Assembly (NCBI GenBank): GCA_030692685.1 | Contig: JAUXZO010000036.1 | Span: forward strand, 1-58,778 | Source of the DNA: Acidovorax sp. | GTDB lineage: Bacteria > Pseudomonadota > Gammaproteobacteria > Burkholderiales > Burkholderiaceae_C | Direction of reading: 5' to 3' | DNA length: 58,778 nucleotides | Shown here: positions 44,365 through 55,228 of the stretch, one piece after another | How the letters are laid out: the number at the start of each line of letters is the position of its first letter | Position numbering within the stretch: the stretch's first letter is position 1 | Position numbers and translations under genes: made by a program | Notes under the pieces: model-generated | Seen by the model: only the letters and a program-made list of their open reading frames with translations | Told to the model about the DNA's origin: nothing | The model's database searches: none

Positions 44365-44652
44365 GAATGTTCCTCCAAGGATGACGAAATGCACAAAGGG
44401 CGAATGCTAGGCACCCGATGTGACAGTGGTGTGTCGTTGTCGCATGGCACCCTGTGTGTAACAACCGGGGAAACCCCGTGGGGTGCCTGCAAGGGGTGCG
44501 ATTGTGACTCTTTTGTGACAACTGCGCAGCCATTTGCCGAGAGCGGCAAGGTTTTGTGCGATGCACCATGCTTGGGGCATAGTGGTGCATGCCACTCGAC
44601 TGCGCTGCCCCAGGTGTAACAGCGCCCCATTTTTCAGGAACCTTTCACTGCC

Positions 44653-45882
44653 ATGGCCACCAATTCGCTGGACAAAAACAAGATCAAATTTTTGCTGCTG
44701 GAGGGCATTCATCCTTCCGCAGTCGATGTGATCCGGGGTTCTGGGTACACCCAGATCGAGACCGTCTCTGGCGCGCTTTCGGACGAAGAACTCAAGCGCA
44801 AGATTGCAGACGTGCACTTTGTGGGCATTCGCTCGCGCACGCAGCTGACCGAAGACGTGTTTGCCCATGCACACAAACTGGCAGCCGTGGGTTGCTTTTG
44901 CATTGGCACCAACCAGGTGGACCTGAACGCGGCGCGCGAGCGCGGCATTGCGGTTTTCAACGCGCCTTATTCCAACACCCGCTCTGTGGCCGAATTGGTG
45001 CTGGCTGAAGCCATCTTGCTGTTGCGCGGCATTCCCGAAAAGAATGCGGTGGCGCACCGCGGCGGCTGGCTCAAGTCGGCCGACAACGCCTACGAAATCC
45101 GGGGCAAAACCCTGGGCATCGTGGGCTATGGCTCTATTGGCACGCAGTTGTCAGTGCTGGCCGAGGCGCTGGGCATGCACGTGGCGTTTTTTGATGTGGT
45201 CAACAAGCTGCCGCTGGGCAATGCCCGCCAGGTGCAGCACCTGCACGATCTGTTGGGCCAGAGCGACATCGTGAGCCTGCATGTGCCCGAGCTGCCCTCC
45301 ACCGAGGGAATGATCGGCGCGGCCGAGATTGCCGCCATGAAGCCCGGCGGCATTCTGATCAATGCTGCGCGGGGGACGGTGGTGGATATTCCTGCCCTGG
45401 CCGATGCCCTCACGGCGAAAAAACTGCTCGGCGCTGCCATCGACGTGTTCCCGGTCGAGCCGCGCACCAACAAGGACGAGTTCCAGTCGCCCTTGCGCGG
45501 CCTGGACAACGTAATTTTGACCCCCCACATCGGCGGATCCACCATGGAAGCGCAGGCCAACATTGGCCTCGAAGTGGCCGAAAAATTGGTGAAATACAGC
45601 GACAACGGCACCAGCACGTCATCGGTCAACTTTCCGGAGGTGGCGCTGCCTGCGCACCCGGGCAAACACCGACTGCTGCACATCCACCACAACGTGCCCG
45701 GCGTGTTGTCAGAGATCAATCGCATCTTTTCGGACAACCAGATCAACATCGCGGCCCAGTACCTGCAGACGAACGAGAAAATTGGCTACGTGGTCATCGA
45801 CATCGATGCGGCCTCGTCCGATCTGGCGCTGGACAAGCTGGCCAAGGTTGGCGGCACGCTGCGCAGCCGCGTGTTGTTCTGA
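44653..45882 (+). CDS. serA: D-3-phosphoglycerate dehydrogenase
   Basis: A 409-residue SerA, first enzyme of serine synthesis. Seen: NAD fold GIVGYGSIGTQ (155-165), NAARGTVVDIPAL, the catalytic pair in LTPHIGGSTMEAQ with His and Glu, and a C-terminal ACT domain (about 335-409; NVPGVLSEINRIFSDNQINIAAQYLQT) for serine feedback. The same architecture as E. coli SerA. ATG 44653, ending before a palindromic repeat. Confidence 0.96.
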   Translation: MATNSLDKNKIKFLLLEGIHPSAVDVIRGSGYTQIETVSGALSDEELKRKIADVHFVGIRSRTQLTEDVFAHAHKLAAVGCFCIGTNQVDLNAARERGIAVFNAPYSNTRSVAELVLAEAILLLRGIPEKNAVAHRGGWLKSADNAYEIRGKTLGIVGYGSIGTQLSVLAEALGMHVAFFDVVNKLPLGNARQVQHLHDLLGQSDIVSLHVPELPSTEGMIGAAEIAAMKPGGILINAARGTVVDIPALADALTAKKLLGAAIDVFPVEPRTNKDEFQSPLRGLDNVILTPHIGGSTMEAQANIGLEVAEKLVKYSDNGTSTSSVNFPEVALPAHPGKHRLLHIHHNVPGVLSEINRIFSDNQINIAAQYLQTNEKIGYVVIDIDAASSDLALDKLAKVGGTLRSRVLF

Positions 45883-45888
45883 GTTGCT

Positions 45889-45950
45889 CCTGTAAAGATA
45901 GCTGATAGCGCTTGCTGGTAAAGCGCTGCGGGCTGATTTGACTTTGAATC
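45889..45950 (+). repeat. AGCGCT palindromic repeat, copy 9
   Basis: GATAGCTGATAGCGCTTGCT then GGTAAAGCGCTGCGGGCTGA and TTTGACTTTGAAT. It lies just after serA and before a separate 12-bp GC-rich hairpin. Confidence 0.8.
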
Positions 45951-45983
45951 TGGTATTCACCGCCTTCCGGGTCGCCCCGGCGC

Positions 45984-46012
45984 CCGCCTCCGGGCGGCGC
46001 GCCCGGAGGCGG
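45984..46012. promoter_or_regulatory. GC-rich perfect hairpin upstream of the FAD/Fe-S dehydrogenase
   Basis: CCGCCTCCGGGC-GGCGC-GCCCGGAGGCGG, a 12-bp perfect stem with a 5-base loop, 60 bases before ATG 46072. No T-run follows on either strand, so it is not a standard terminator. It may be an operator or a leader structure. Confidence 0.55.
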
Positions 46013-46071
46013 TGGCATAAAATTCTCGCCCCAAGGCACACGGGCGCGCCGCGCCCACCCAGGTTAATCCC

Positions 46072-49000
46072 ATGAATGTTCCGATTGCGTTGGCTACCCT
46101 GCAGACGCAGGCCGCCGAGCCTGTGCGTCTGCGCGAAATTCCCTACAACTACACCTCGTTCTCCGACCGGGAGATCGTGATCCGTCTGCTGGGGTCTCCG
46201 GCCTGGAATGTGCTGGACCAGCTGCGCAAAGAGCGCCGCACCGGGCGATCCGCCCGCATGCTGTACGAGGTGCTGGGCGACATTTGGGTGGTGCAGCGCA
46301 ACCCCTACCTGCAGGACGACCTGCTGGACAACCCCAATCGCCGCAAGTTGCTGGTGGATGCGTTGCAGCACCGACTGGGCGAGATCGAAAAACGCCGCAC
46401 CCCTGCCGACGATGCCGAGCGCGACCGCCTGGTGGGTGAACTGGTGGTGGCCGCGCGCCGTGCGGTGGCCGAGTTCAATGCCACCTTCGAGCAGGCCGCG
46501 CAACTGCGCCGCCAGATCCAGAAGACGCTGGGCCGCCTGACGGCCAAGGACAACATCAAGTTCGACGGCCTCTCCCGCGTGAGCCATGTGACCGATGCGA
46601 CCGACTGGCGCGTTGAATACCCGTTTGTGGTGCTCACGCCCGACACCGAAGTCGAGATGGCAGGCCTTGTCAAAGGCTGTATCGAGCTGGGCCTGACCAT
46701 CATCCCCCGGGGGGGCGGCACCGGCTACACCGGCGGCGCGATTCCGCTGACGTGGAAGAGCGTGGTCATCAACACCGAAAAGCTCGAAGCCATGACCGAG
46801 GTGGAAATGCGCCGCCTGCCGGGCATGGACCACGAAGTGGGCACCGTGTGGACCGAAGCCGGTGTGGTCACCCAGCGCGTGGCAGATGCGGCCGAGCGCG
46901 CAGGTTTTGTGTTTGCCGTGGACCCGACCAGCGCCGAAGCCAGCTGCATTGGCGGCAACATCGCCATGAACGCGGGTGGCAAAAAGGCCGTGCTCTGGGG
47001 CACGGCGCTGGACAACCTGGCCAGCTGGCGCATGGTGACGCCTGACGCCCAGTGGCTCGAAGTGACGCGGCTGGACCACAACATGGGCAAGATCCATGAC
47101 GTGGAAGTGGCCACCTTTGAGCTGCAGTATTTCGAAGCGGACGGTAAAACGCCTGTGCGCACCGAGCGCCTGGCCATTCCCGGCAAAACCTTCCGCAAGG
47201 AAGGCCTGGGTAAGGACGTGACGGACAAGTTCCTGGCCGGCCTGCCGGGCATACAGAAAGAAGGCTGCGACGGCCTCATCACCAGCTCGCGCTGGGTGGT
47301 GCACCGCATGCCCGAGCACACGCGCACCGTGTGCATGGAGTTTTTTGGCAATGCCAAGGACGCCGTGCCTTCCATTGTGGAAATCAAGGACTTCATGTTT
47401 GCCGAGCAAAAGCGCAGTGGCGTGTTGCTGGCGGGGCTGGAGCATCTGGACGACCGCTACCTGAAGGCGGTGGGCTATGCCACCAAGAGCAAAAAGGGCA
47501 ATGGTGGTTTGCCCAAGATGGTGCTGATTGGCGACATTGCCGGTGACAACGCCGACGACGTGGCCCGTGTCACCAGCGAGGTCGTGCGCCTGGCCAACAC
47601 CCGCAGCGGTGAGGGTTTTATTGCCATCACAGCCGACGCTCGCAAAAAATTCTGGGCCGACCGCAAGAAGACAGCCGCCATCAGCCGCCACACCAACGCC
47701 TTCAAGATCAACGAAGACGTGGTGATCCCGCTGCCCCGCATGGCCGAATACACCGACGGCATCGAGCGCATCAACATCGAGCTCTCCCTGCGCAACAAGA
47801 TCAAGCTGTGTGATGCGCTGACCGAATTCTTCGAGCGCGGCAATTTGCCTTTGGGAAAACGTGAAGCCGACGACGAGGTGCCTTCGCCCGAGTTGTTGCA
47901 AGAGCGCGTGGCCCAGGCCATTGGCTTGGTGGAAGAAGTGCGTGCCCTGTGGCAGGGCTGGCTGCACGATGTGGACACGCTGTTCCCCGAGCTGCAGGAC
48001 CACACGCTGCGTGCCAGCTGGAAGACCCAGCTGCGCGCGCCGCTGCAAGGCATCTTCACGGGGGCGGCGTTCAAACCCATTCTGGATGAAGTGGTGGCCA
48101 CCCACAAACGCGTGCTCAAGGGCCGGGTTTGGGTGGCGCTGCACATGCATGCGGGCGATGGCAATGTGCACACCAACCTGCCGGTCAACAGCGACGACTA
48201 CGAAATGCTGCAGACCGCACACGAGGCGGTGGCCCGCATCATGGTGCTGGCGCGCAGCCTGGACGGCGTGATTTCGGGGGAACACGGCATTGGTATCACC
48301 AAGCTGGAATTTTTGACCGACGAAGAGCTGCGCCCGTTTGCTGAGTACAAACAGCGCGTGGACCCGGAAGGCCGCTTCAACAAAGGCAAGTTGCTCCGAA
48401 ATCAGGAGCTGCCAGCGCACGCGGGACAAGCGCTAGAGGCCAATTGGGCTTCAAAACCAGCCTTGCATGCTGATTTGACGAATGCCTACACGCCCAGCTT
48501 CGGCCTGATGGGGCACGAGTCGCTGATCATGCAGCAGAGCGACATCGGCGCCATTGCCGATTCGGTCAAGGACTGCCTGCGCTGCGGCAAGTGCAAGCCG
48601 GTGTGCGCCACGCACGTGCCACGCGCCAATTTGCTCTATAGCCCGCGCAACAAGATTCTTGCGACCTCGCTGTTGGTGGAAGCGTTCTTGTACGAAGAGC
48701 AGACCCGCCGCGGCGTCAGCATCAAGCACTGGCAAGAGTTTGAAGACGTGGCCGACCACTGCACGGTGTGCCACAAGTGCGAGAGCCCGTGCCCGGTAAA
48801 GATCGACTTTGGCGACGTCACCATGAACATGCGCAACCTGCTGCGCAAGATGGGCAAGAAGACGTTCCGGCCGGGCAATGCGCTGGCGATGACCATGCTC
48901 AACGCCACCAACCCGGACACCATCAAGTTCATGCGTTCGGCCATGGTGGATGTGGGCTTCAAGGCCCAGCGCCTGGCGGTGGACCTGCTGCGCAAGGTGG

Positions 49001-50010
49001 GCCGCAAGCAGACGGCCAAGCCGCCCGCCACGGTGGGCACGGCTCCGATCAAGGAGCAGGTGATCCACTTCATCAACAAGAAGCTGCCGGGTGGTTTGCC
49101 CAAGAAAACGGCACGCGCGTTGCTGGATATTGAGGACAAGGACTACGTGCCCATCATCCGCAACCCCAAGGCCACTACGGCCGAGACGGAGGCGGTGTTT
49201 TACTTTCCGGGCTGTGGTTCAGAGCGCTTGTTCAGCCAGGTGGGCCTGGCGACGCAGGCCATGCTGTGGCATACGGGCGTGCAAACGGTGTTGCCACCGG
49301 GTTACCTGTGCTGCGGCTACCCCCAGCGCGGCAGCGGCCAGTTCGACAAGGCCGAGAAGATGATCACCGACAACCGGGTGCTCTTCCATCGCGTGGCCAA
49401 CACGCTCAACTACCTCGACATCAAGACTGTGGTCGTGAGCTGTGGCACCTGCTACGACCAGTTGCAGGGCTACGAGTTTGACAAGATCTTCCCGGGCAGC
49501 CGCATCATCGACATCCACGAATACCTGCTGGAAAAGGGCGTGACCTTGCAGGGCAAGGGTGCGTACCTGTACCACGAGCCCTGCCACAACCCGATGAAGC
49601 TGCAGGACTCGATGAAGACGGTGAAGGCGCTTGTGGGCGAGCAGGTCTTGAAGAGCGAACGCTGCTGCGGCGAGTCCGGCACGCTGGGGGTCACGCGGCC
49701 CGATATTTCGACCCAGGTGCGTTTTCGCAAGGAAGAAGAAATCAAGAAGGGCGAAGCCCAACTGCGTGAGGTCATGAAGGCCACCGGCACGGGGCCGGGC
49801 GCCGTGGATGCGCAGGCCAACATCAAGATCTTGACCAGCTGCCCCAGCTGCCTGCAGGGCCTGAACCGGTATGAAGGCGATTTGAACAACGGTTTGCTCG
49901 AAGCCGACTACATCGTGGTCGAGATGGCGCGGGAGATCTTGGGCGAGAACTGGATGCCAGAGTACGTGCGCCAAGCCAACGACGGCGGCATTGAGCGGGT
50001 ACTCGTGTGA
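46072..50010 (+). CDS. FAD-linked oxidase / 4Fe-4S / CCG-domain fusion (D-lactate or glycolate dehydrogenase-like)
   Basis: A 1312-residue fusion: a DUF3683-like N-domain (to about 155, [17 protein letters not shown]), FAD_binding_4 (about 190-350, with [19 protein letters not shown]), FAD-oxidase C-domain (about 500-770; [15 protein letters not shown] and [17 protein letters not shown]), two [4Fe-4S] sites (Cys835, 838, 841, 845 and Cys897, 900, 903, 907), then CCG domains ([29 protein letters not shown]). It combines GlcD/Dld and GlcF/LldE-type parts and probably oxidises a 2-hydroxy acid and passes electrons to quinone (inference). Residues ~775-797 are encoded by an inserted palindromic repeat between the flavin and Fe-S halves. 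Confidence 0.9.
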   Translation: MNVPIALATLQTQAAEPVRLREIPYNYTSFSDREIVIRLLGSPAWNVLDQLRKERRTGRSARMLYEVLGDIWVVQRNPYLQDDLLDNPNRRKLLVDALQHRLGEIEKRRTPADDAERDRLVGELVVAARRAVAEFNATFEQAAQLRRQIQKTLGRLTAKDNIKFDGLSRVSHVTDATDWRVEYPFVVLTPDTEVEMAGLVKGCIELGLTIIPRGGGTGYTGGAIPLTWKSVVINTEKLEAMTEVEMRRLPGMDHEVGTVWTEAGVVTQRVADAAERAGFVFAVDPTSAEASCIGGNIAMNAGGKKAVLWGTALDNLASWRMVTPDAQWLEVTRLDHNMGKIHDVEVATFELQYFEADGKTPVRTERLAIPGKTFRKEGLGKDVTDKFLAGLPGIQKEGCDGLITSSRWVVHRMPEHTRTVCMEFFGNAKDAVPSIVEIKDFMFAEQKRSGVLLAGLEHLDDRYLKAVGYATKSKKGNGGLPKMVLIGDIAGDNADDVARVTSEVVRLANTRSGEGFIAITADARKKFWADRKKTAAISRHTNAFKINEDVVIPLPRMAEYTDGIERINIELSLRNKIKLCDALTEFFERGNLPLGKREADDEVPSPELLQERVAQAIGLVEEVRALWQGWLHDVDTLFPELQDHTLRASWKTQLRAPLQGIFTGAAFKPILDEVVATHKRVLKGRVWVALHMHAGDGNVHTNLPVNSDDYEMLQTAHEAVARIMVLARSLDGVISGEHGIGITKLEFLTDEELRPFAEYKQRVDPEGRFNKGKLLRNQELPAHAGQALEANWASKPALHADLTNAYTPSFGLMGHESLIMQQSDIGAIADSVKDCLRCGKCKPVCATHVPRANLLYSPRNKILATSLLVEAFLYEEQTRRGVSIKHWQEFEDVADHCTVCHKCESPCPVKIDFGDVTMNMRNLLRKMGKKTFRPGNALAMTMLNATNPDTIKFMRSAMVDVGFKAQRLAVDLLRKVGRKQTAKPPATVGTAPIKEQVIHFINKKLPGGLPKKTARALLDIEDKDYVPIIRNPKATTAETEAVFYFPGCGSERLFSQVGLATQAMLWHTGVQTVLPPGYLCCGYPQRGSGQFDKAEKMITDNRVLFHRVANTLNYLDIKTVVVSCGTCYDQLQGYEFDKIFPGSRIIDIHEYLLEKGVTLQGKGAYLYHEPCHNPMKLQDSMKTVKALVGEQVLKSERCCGESGTLGVTRPDISTQVRFRKEEEIKKGEAQLREVMKATGTGPGAVDAQANIKILTSCPSCLQGLNRYEGDLNNGLLEADYIVVEMAREILGENWMPEYVRQANDGGIERVLV
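48397..48460 (+). repeat. AGCGCT palindromic repeat, copy 10, inside the dehydrogenase gene
   Basis: GGAGCTGCCAGCGCACGC then GACAAGCGCTAGAGGCCAAT and TGGGCTTCAAAACC match the repeat family in phase with the reading frame. It encodes [20 protein letters not shown], a linker between the FAD-oxidase C-domain and the first Fe-S site. It has no stop codon because the centre and left arm have drifted. Confidence 0.78.
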
Positions 50011-50453
50011 CGGCCTGCCCTTTGTGCGCTGCAGACGCAGGCGTGCTGGTCTGGCGCGGTGAGCGCCTGCGCGTCATCCGCGCGCAGGAGGCTGGGTTTC
50101 CGGCCTTTTATCGCGTGGTGTGGAACGCGCATGTGGCCGAGTTCTCCGACCTCGCACCGCAGGACCGCGTGTACTGCATGGAGGCGGTGGTGCTGGTGGA
50201 GCAGGCGCTGCGCCAGCACTTGTCGCCCACCAAAATCAACCTCGCGGCGCTGGGCAACATGGTGCCGCACCTGCACTGGCATGTGATTGCGCGGTTTGAG
50301 CGGGACAGCCACTTTCCATCGCCCGTGTGGTCAGCGCCGCAGCGGCCCAGTCCTGCAGCGCAAGAAGCGGCCATCCTGGCCCGGCTGCCAGCGCTGGAGA
50401 TTGCATTGCAGGGGCAACTGTCCAAGCTCGCATCCGCTCGTCCTGCCCAGTAA
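50007..50453 (+). CDS. HIT family hydrolase
   Basis: A 148-residue histidine-triad protein: CPLC zinc pair at the N-terminus, [23 protein letters not shown], and the HIT motif HLHWHVI (His88, 90, 92) used in nucleotide-phosphoramidate or dinucleoside hydrolysis. The third His of the usual HxHxHxx is in place. GTG 50007 overlaps the stop of the dehydrogenase (GTGA). Confidence 0.9.
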   Translation: MTACPLCAADAGVLVWRGERLRVIRAQEAGFPAFYRVVWNAHVAEFSDLAPQDRVYCMEAVVLVEQALRQHLSPTKINLAALGNMVPHLHWHVIARFERDSHFPSPVWSAPQRPSPAAQEAAILARLPALEIALQGQLSKLASARPAQ

Positions 50454-50548
50454 CCCGGTAACCCTGCCATGGGCATGCCCGCCTGCGGGTGTGACAATGA
50501 ACGCAGTCTTTTCTGTCTTCTGACAACAGTTTTCTCACAGGTGAATCC

Positions 50549-50971
50549 ATGGCAGGTTTGAAAGTGGGCGCTCCCACGCCACAGGCAATCACGGTGCATG
50601 AGGCATCGCGGGTGCTGGAGGTGGGCTTTTCTGACGGCGCCACATTCCGCATTCCGTTCGAGCTGATGCGGGTGTACTCGCCATCGGCCGAAGTGCAGGG
50701 CCACGGGCCGGGTCAGGAAGTGCTGCAAACCGGCAAGCGTGAAGTGACCTTGGTCAATCTGGAGCCCGTGGGCAACTACGCGGTCAAACCCACGTTTTCT
50801 GACGGCCACGAAAGTGGCATTTTCAGTTGGGACTATCTGTACGAACTCGGCCAGCAGCAGGACGCCCTTTGGACGCAGTACACGGAACGCCTGGCAGCTG
50901 CAGGCGCAGAGCGCGACGCGCCCATGGCGGCCAAGGGTGGTGCTGGCGGCCATGCCTGTGGCAGCCACTGA
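50549..50971 (+). CDS. DUF971 family protein
   Basis: A 140-residue protein of the DUF971 family (related to the N-domain of gamma-butyrobetaine hydroxylase; sometimes linked to Fe-S cluster carriers). Seen: LEVGFSDGATFRIPFELMRVYSPSAEVQGHG, LVNLEPVGNYAVKPTFSDGHESGIFSWDYL. The tail has GGHACGSH. It is located just before ubiE, a standard beta-proteobacterial order. Function not established. Confidence 0.88.
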   Translation: MAGLKVGAPTPQAITVHEASRVLEVGFSDGATFRIPFELMRVYSPSAEVQGHGPGQEVLQTGKREVTLVNLEPVGNYAVKPTFSDGHESGIFSWDYLYELGQQQDALWTQYTERLAAAGAERDAPMAAKGGAGGHACGSH

Positions 50972-51034
50972 TGTGGAGGGGCGGGGTGTTCAGTCGCATT
51001 GCCTTGCGTAAGCGGGTGTTGCCCCTTTTGACTT

Positions 51035-51103
51035 GAGTGCTATTATAAATATAGCTATTAGCGCTTTATTCATAAGCGCTAGCGGCCATTTTTATTCAAA
51101 TGG
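51035..51103 (+). repeat. AGCGCT palindromic repeat, copy 11
   Basis: AATATAGCTATTAGCGCTTT then TCATAAGCGCTAGCGGCCAT and TTTTATTCAAATGG. It lies in the 216-base DUF971-ubiE spacer. Confidence 0.88.
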
Positions 51104-51187
51104 CGTTGTCCTAATTGCGACAGATGCCCCATTTCAGTGCGGGGTTGTCGCTGTACCTCTGGCGCTCACGCGCCTAGCATGATTTTT

Positions 51188-51919
51188 ATGAGCACCACGC
51201 ACTTCGGTTTTCAGTCGGTCGACGAGCAGGAAAAGGCGCGCCATGTGCGCGGCGTGTTCGACTCGGTGGCCTCCAGGTACGACGTGATGAACGACCTCAT
51301 GTCGGCAGGCATGCACCGCGCCTGGAAGGCCTACACCGTGATGGTGGCCAACCTGCGCGAAGGCAGCCAGGTGCTTGATATTGCGGGCGGTACGGGCGAC
51401 CTGGCGATGGCGTTCGCTAAAAAGGTGGGCGCATCGGGCCGTGTGGTGCACACCGACATCAACGAAGCCATGCTGCGCGTGGGGCGTGACCGCCTGATTG
51501 ACGCCGGAGTGGTGTTGCCCACGCTGGTCTGCGACGCTGAAAAACTGCCGTTCCCCGACGCACATTTCGACGTGGTGAGCGTGGCCTTTGGCCTGCGCAA
51601 CATGACCCACAAAGACTTGGCGATTGCCGAGATGTGCCGCGTACTCAAGCCGGGCGGCAAGCTGTTGGTGCTCGAATTTTCGAAAGTGGCCAAGCCGCTT
51701 TCAAAGGCGTACGACTGGTATTCGTTCAAGGTGCTGCCCCGTTTGGGCAAGCTGGTGGCGGGCGACGACTCAAGCTACCGCTACCTGGCCGAGTCCATCC
51801 GCATGCACCCGGGGCAGGAAGAACTCAAAAGCCTCATGCAAAAAAATGGCTTTGGGCATGTGGACTATCACAACATGACGGGTGGCATTGTGGCCTTGCA
51901 TGTTGGAATCAAGTGCTGA
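51188..51919 (+). CDS. ubiE: Ubiquinone/menaquinone C-methyltransferase
   Basis: A 243-residue SAM methyltransferase for C-methylation of the ubiquinone ring. Seen: [27 protein letters not shown] motif [57 protein letters not shown], and the C-terminus [17 protein letters not shown] 51188 (MSTTHFGF); an upstream in-frame start at 51137 has no conserved residues. Confidence 0.97.
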   Translation: MSTTHFGFQSVDEQEKARHVRGVFDSVASRYDVMNDLMSAGMHRAWKAYTVMVANLREGSQVLDIAGGTGDLAMAFAKKVGASGRVVHTDINEAMLRVGRDRLIDAGVVLPTLVCDAEKLPFPDAHFDVVSVAFGLRNMTHKDLAIAEMCRVLKPGGKLLVLEFSKVAKPLSKAYDWYSFKVLPRLGKLVAGDDSSYRYLAESIRMHPGQEELKSLMQKNGFGHVDYHNMTGGIVALHVGIKC

Positions 51920-51979
51920 GCAACGGCTGAGTACTGCGCTCGGAATGCTCGTAATAGATTTAACGGAGACGGAGAATTC

Positions 51980-53005
51980 ATGATGAAACTGTGGTCTGTA
52001 GTGTTGGTGGCAATGCTGGCGTTTGCACACGCCGATGCGGATGCCAAGCGGATGGGTAGCGGCAAGTCGATGGGCAAGCAGTCGGGCAATGTCACCCAGC
52101 GTGATTCCGCCACGCCGCCCGCAACGCCGGGCGCACCGGCACAAAACGTGAATAGCGCTGCGGCTGCCAAACCCGGTGCTGCAGCAGCACCTGCTGCGGC
52201 TGCCAAGAAACCATGGGGTGCCATGCTGGGCGGTCTGGCCGCTGGCCTGGGCCTCGCCTGGTTGGCCAGCTCCCTGGGGCTGGGCGCCGGGTTTGGCAAC
52301 ATCTTGATGATGGTGCTGCTGGCGGTGGCCGCATTCGCTATCTTCAAGATGGTGATGCGTGCGCGTAATGGCGGCGCAGCAAGCGGCGGCGCCTCGGCGG
52401 GTGGGTCTCCGTTTGCCTTTCAGGGCGCGGGCGCACCAACCCCTGCCGCGGCGCAAGTGCCGCCTCAGTACAGCCCCAATAACGTGGGCAACGATGCGTC
52501 GGCACGCCCTTGGGAGCGCAGCAGCATGGCGTTTGATGCGTCGCGCCAGGCGCAAGGTGGGCAGGTCGGCACGGGCGTGGTCATCGGCTCGGGCCTGTCG
52601 GGCTCGCAGAACTGGGGTGTTCCAGAAGGTTTTGACACCGAAGGTTTCCTGACGGCCGCCAAGCGCAACTTTGTGACCCTGCAGGCTGCCTGGGACGGTT
52701 CGGACATCAACACGCTGCGTTCAATGATGACCGACAGCATGCTCAACGAGATCCGTACCCAGCTGACCGAACGTGAAGACCATCGCGGCGCGCAACCGAA
52801 CCACACCGAAGTGGTGATGATTGAAGCCCAGTTGCTGGGCATCGAAGAACTGGGCGACGGCTACATGGCCAGCGTCGAGTTCTCCGGCATGATCCGCGAA
52901 GAACTCTCGGCGGGCCCCAGCCCGTTCCGCGAAGTGTGGAACATGACCAAATCCAAGGCCGGCAACAGCGGCTGGCTGGTTGCAGGCGTGCAAGCGCTGC
53001 AATAA
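51980..53005 (+). CDS. Tim44-like domain protein
   Basis: A 341-residue exported or membrane-anchored protein. A signal-like start (MMKLWSVVLVAMLAFAHADA) is followed by an Ala/Pro-rich region, two hydrophobic segments at about 78-100 and 106-124 (MLGGLAAGLGLAWLASSLGLG; ILMMVLLAVAAFAIFKMV), a Gly/Ala linker, and a Tim44-like C-domain from about 215 (FLTAAKRNFVTLQAAWDGSDINTLRSMMTDSM). The family sits between ubiE and ubiJ-ubiB in many Burkholderiales. AACGGAGACGGAG precedes the start. Role unknown. Confidence 0.88.
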   Translation: MMKLWSVVLVAMLAFAHADADAKRMGSGKSMGKQSGNVTQRDSATPPATPGAPAQNVNSAAAAKPGAAAAPAAAAKKPWGAMLGGLAAGLGLAWLASSLGLGAGFGNILMMVLLAVAAFAIFKMVMRARNGGAASGGASAGGSPFAFQGAGAPTPAAAQVPPQYSPNNVGNDASARPWERSSMAFDASRQAQGGQVGTGVVIGSGLSGSQNWGVPEGFDTEGFLTAAKRNFVTLQAAWDGSDINTLRSMMTDSMLNEIRTQLTEREDHRGAQPNHTEVVMIEAQLLGIEELGDGYMASVEFSGMIREELSAGPSPFREVWNMTKSKAGNSGWLVAGVQALQ

Positions 53006-53011
53006 AGCAAA

Positions 53012-53029
53012 AGCCCCACTTTTGGGGCT
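53012..53029 (+). terminator. Possible weak terminator after the Tim44-like gene
   Basis: AGCCCCA-CTTT-TGGGGCT forms a 7-bp stem 6 bases after the stop codon. There is no T-run behind it, so termination would be weak or Rho-assisted. Confidence 0.45.
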
Positions 53030-53057
53030 ATCCCAGTTCAGGGAATAATCGGGGACT

Positions 53058-53666
53058 ATGGCAACACCACAGTCCCCTTTTTCGTTTCTGGACGGCCTCT
53101 TTGAGCGTGTGGCCGCCGGCCCTCAACCACCGCAATGGCTCGTGCACGAGGTGCAGCAGCGTTTGGTGCTGTTCCTCAACCATGTGCTGATGCAAGAGAG
53201 CGAGGCCATGGACCGCCTGGTGCGCCAAAAAGGCCGTGTAGCCCGCGTGCAGTGGCGGGCCTATTCGATGGCGCTGGTCATCACCCCGGCGGGGCTGTTC
53301 AACCTGGCCTCTGAGGGCGCAGCGCCTGACTTGCAGCTGGAGGTGACGGAAACGTCTCCGCTCACGCTGGCCCAGGTGGCCCTGCGGGGTGACAAGCCCT
53401 CTATCCGCATCGAAGGCGACGTGCAGCTGGCGGCAGAAATCAACTGGCTGGTGGACCATGTGCGCTGGGACGTGGAAGAAGACCTGGCCCGCGTCATAGG
53501 CGATGCCCCTGCGCACACCGTGGCCCAGGTTGCCAGCCGCGCCGCGCAAGCACTGCGCCAGTTTGTCGGTGCTCGCGTTGCGCCTGCGGCGGGTGGCGCT
53601 GTATCAGCGGGTTCGCCTTCCGCCCCGGCCACGCCAGCCAACGGGTCGGGCCGGGCTGACGTATGA
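53058..53666 (+). CDS. ubiJ: Ubiquinone biosynthesis accessory factor UbiJ
   Basis: A 202-residue protein with an SCP2-like lipid-binding N-domain (about residues 30-125; [28 protein letters not shown], then [42 protein letters not shown]) and a Pro/Ala tail. UbiJ is a non-enzymatic partner in the soluble Ubi complex. Its stop overlaps ubiB (ATGA). The order ubiE-(Tim44-like)-ubiJ-ubiB matches the ubiE-ubiJ-ubiB operon of enterobacteria. Confidence 0.92.
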   Translation: MATPQSPFSFLDGLFERVAAGPQPPQWLVHEVQQRLVLFLNHVLMQESEAMDRLVRQKGRVARVQWRAYSMALVITPAGLFNLASEGAAPDLQLEVTETSPLTLAQVALRGDKPSIRIEGDVQLAAEINWLVDHVRWDVEEDLARVIGDAPAHTVAQVASRAAQALRQFVGARVAPAAGGAVSAGSPSAPATPANGSGRADV

Positions 53667-55228
53667 AGCGATTCCTGCGGGGAACATTCATTCTGTGGGT
53701 GGTGTTCCGGTATGGGCTGGACGGCATGGTGCTCGACAGCTTTCAGAAACCTTGGTTGCGAATGCTTTCGCGCGTTCTCTCGATCGGTCGTAACCTTGAT
53801 GCACCGCGCGGTCAGCGCCTGCGCGAGGCGCTGGAGCGCCTCGGCCCTATCTTCGTCAAGTTTGGACAGGTGTTGTCCACACGCCGTGACCTGCTGCCCG
53901 CGGACGTCGCCGATGAACTGGCGCGTCTGCAGGACCGGGTACCCCCGTTTCACCATGACATTGCCATTGCCACCATAGAGCGCGCTTTCCGCCGCCCCGT
54001 GGACGAAGTCTTTACCTCGTTTGACCGCACCCCCGTGGCCAGTGCGTCTATCGCGCAGGTGCACTTTGCCACCCTGCGTGACCGCCACGGCATTGCACGC
54101 GAGGTCGCCGTCAAGGTGTTGCGCCCGGGCATGCTGCCGGTGATCGAGAAGGACCTGAGCCTCATGCGCATGATGGCCGGCTGGGTGGAAGGGCTGTCTG
54201 CCGACGGCAAGCGCCTGAAACCCCGCGAGGTAGTGGCCGAGTTTGACAACTACCTGCACGACGAGCTGGACCTGGTGCGCGAGGCCGCCAATGCCGCGCA
54301 GCTGCGCCGCAATATGCAGGGGCTGGACCTGGTGCTGATTCCCGAGATTTTCTGGGACTTTTGCCACCCCGAGGTCATGGTGATGCAGCGCATGAATGGC
54401 GTGCCCATCAGCCAGATGGAGCGCTTGCGCGATGCCGGTGTGGACATCCCCAAGCTGGCGCGCGATGGCGTCACGATTTTCTTCACCCAGGTATTTCGCG
54501 ACGGGTTCTTTCATGCCGACATGCACCCGGGCAACATCCAGGTCAGCCTGGACCCAGCCACGTTTGGGCGCTATATCTCTTTGGACTTTGGCATCGTGGG
54601 TACGCTCACCGAGTCCGACAAGGAATACCTGGCGCAGAACATTGTGGCTTTCTTCCGGCGCGACTACAAGCGTGTGGCCGAACTGCACATTGAAAGCGGC
54701 TGGGTGCCGCCCGAAACGCGTGTCAATGACCTCGAATCGGCCATTCGGGCTGTGTGCGAGCCGTATTTTGATCGGCCGCTCAAGGAGATATCGCTGGGGC
54801 TGGTGCTGATGCGCCTGTTCCAGACTTCGCGCCGCTTCCATGTCGAGATACAGCCCCAACTGGTGCTGCTGCAAAAGACCTTGCTCAACATTGAAGGCCT
54901 CGGCCGCGAGCTGGACCCAGAGCTGGACCTGTGGAGCACCGCCAAGCCGTTTCTTGAAAAGTGGATGCTCGATCAGATGGGGCCCCAACGTCTGTGGCGC
55001 GAGTTGCGGGCGGAAGCGCCGCACTATGCCAAGCTGATCCCTGAGCTGCCACGCCTGCTGTATGACGCCCTGCGCCAACGCCCTGCAGACCAGCAACATG
55101 CGCTGCGCGAGTTGCTGGATGCGCAAAGGCGTACCAACCGCTTGCTCCAGTCCATCATTTATGGCGGGTTGGGGTTTGTCCTGGGTTTGCTGGCGATGCA
55201 GCTTTTCGTGCGCCTGCGGATTTTCTAG
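53663..55228 (+). CDS. ubiB: Ubiquinone biosynthesis protein kinase UbiB
   Basis: A 521-residue UbiB of the ABC1 kinase family. Seen: the KxGQ motif KFGQ (66-69) in [67 protein letters not shown], the DFG-type LDFGIVGTL, and a hydrophobic C-terminal anchor (about 498-516). UbiB is required for ubiquinone synthesis, possibly by delivering precursors from the membrane. Overlaps ubiJ. Confidence 0.96.
   Translation: MKRFLRGTFILWVVFRYGLDGMVLDSFQKPWLRMLSRVLSIGRNLDAPRGQRLREALERLGPIFVKFGQVLSTRRDLLPADVADELARLQDRVPPFHHDIAIATIERAFRRPVDEVFTSFDRTPVASASIAQVHFATLRDRHGIAREVAVKVLRPGMLPVIEKDLSLMRMMAGWVEGLSADGKRLKPREVVAEFDNYLHDELDLVREAANAAQLRRNMQGLDLVLIPEIFWDFCHPEVMVMQRMNGVPISQMERLRDAGVDIPKLARDGVTIFFTQVFRDGFFHADMHPGNIQVSLDPATFGRYISLDFGIVGTLTESDKEYLAQNIVAFFRRDYKRVAELHIESGWVPPETRVNDLESAIRAVCEPYFDRPLKEISLGLVLMRLFQTSRRFHVEIQPQLVLLQKTLLNIEGLGRELDPELDLWSTAKPFLEKWMLDQMGPQRLWRELRAEAPHYAKLIPELPRLLYDALRQRPADQQHALRELLDAQRRTNRLLQSIIYGGLGFVLGLLAMQLFVRLRIF

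Noticed and set aside
45709..48429. Open reading frame of 906 codons on the minus strand
   Set aside because: It lies antisense to serA and the FAD/Fe-S dehydrogenase, whose domains are clear. High GC with biased third positions keeps the opposite strand open; the translation is His/Gln/Gly-rich without any domain.
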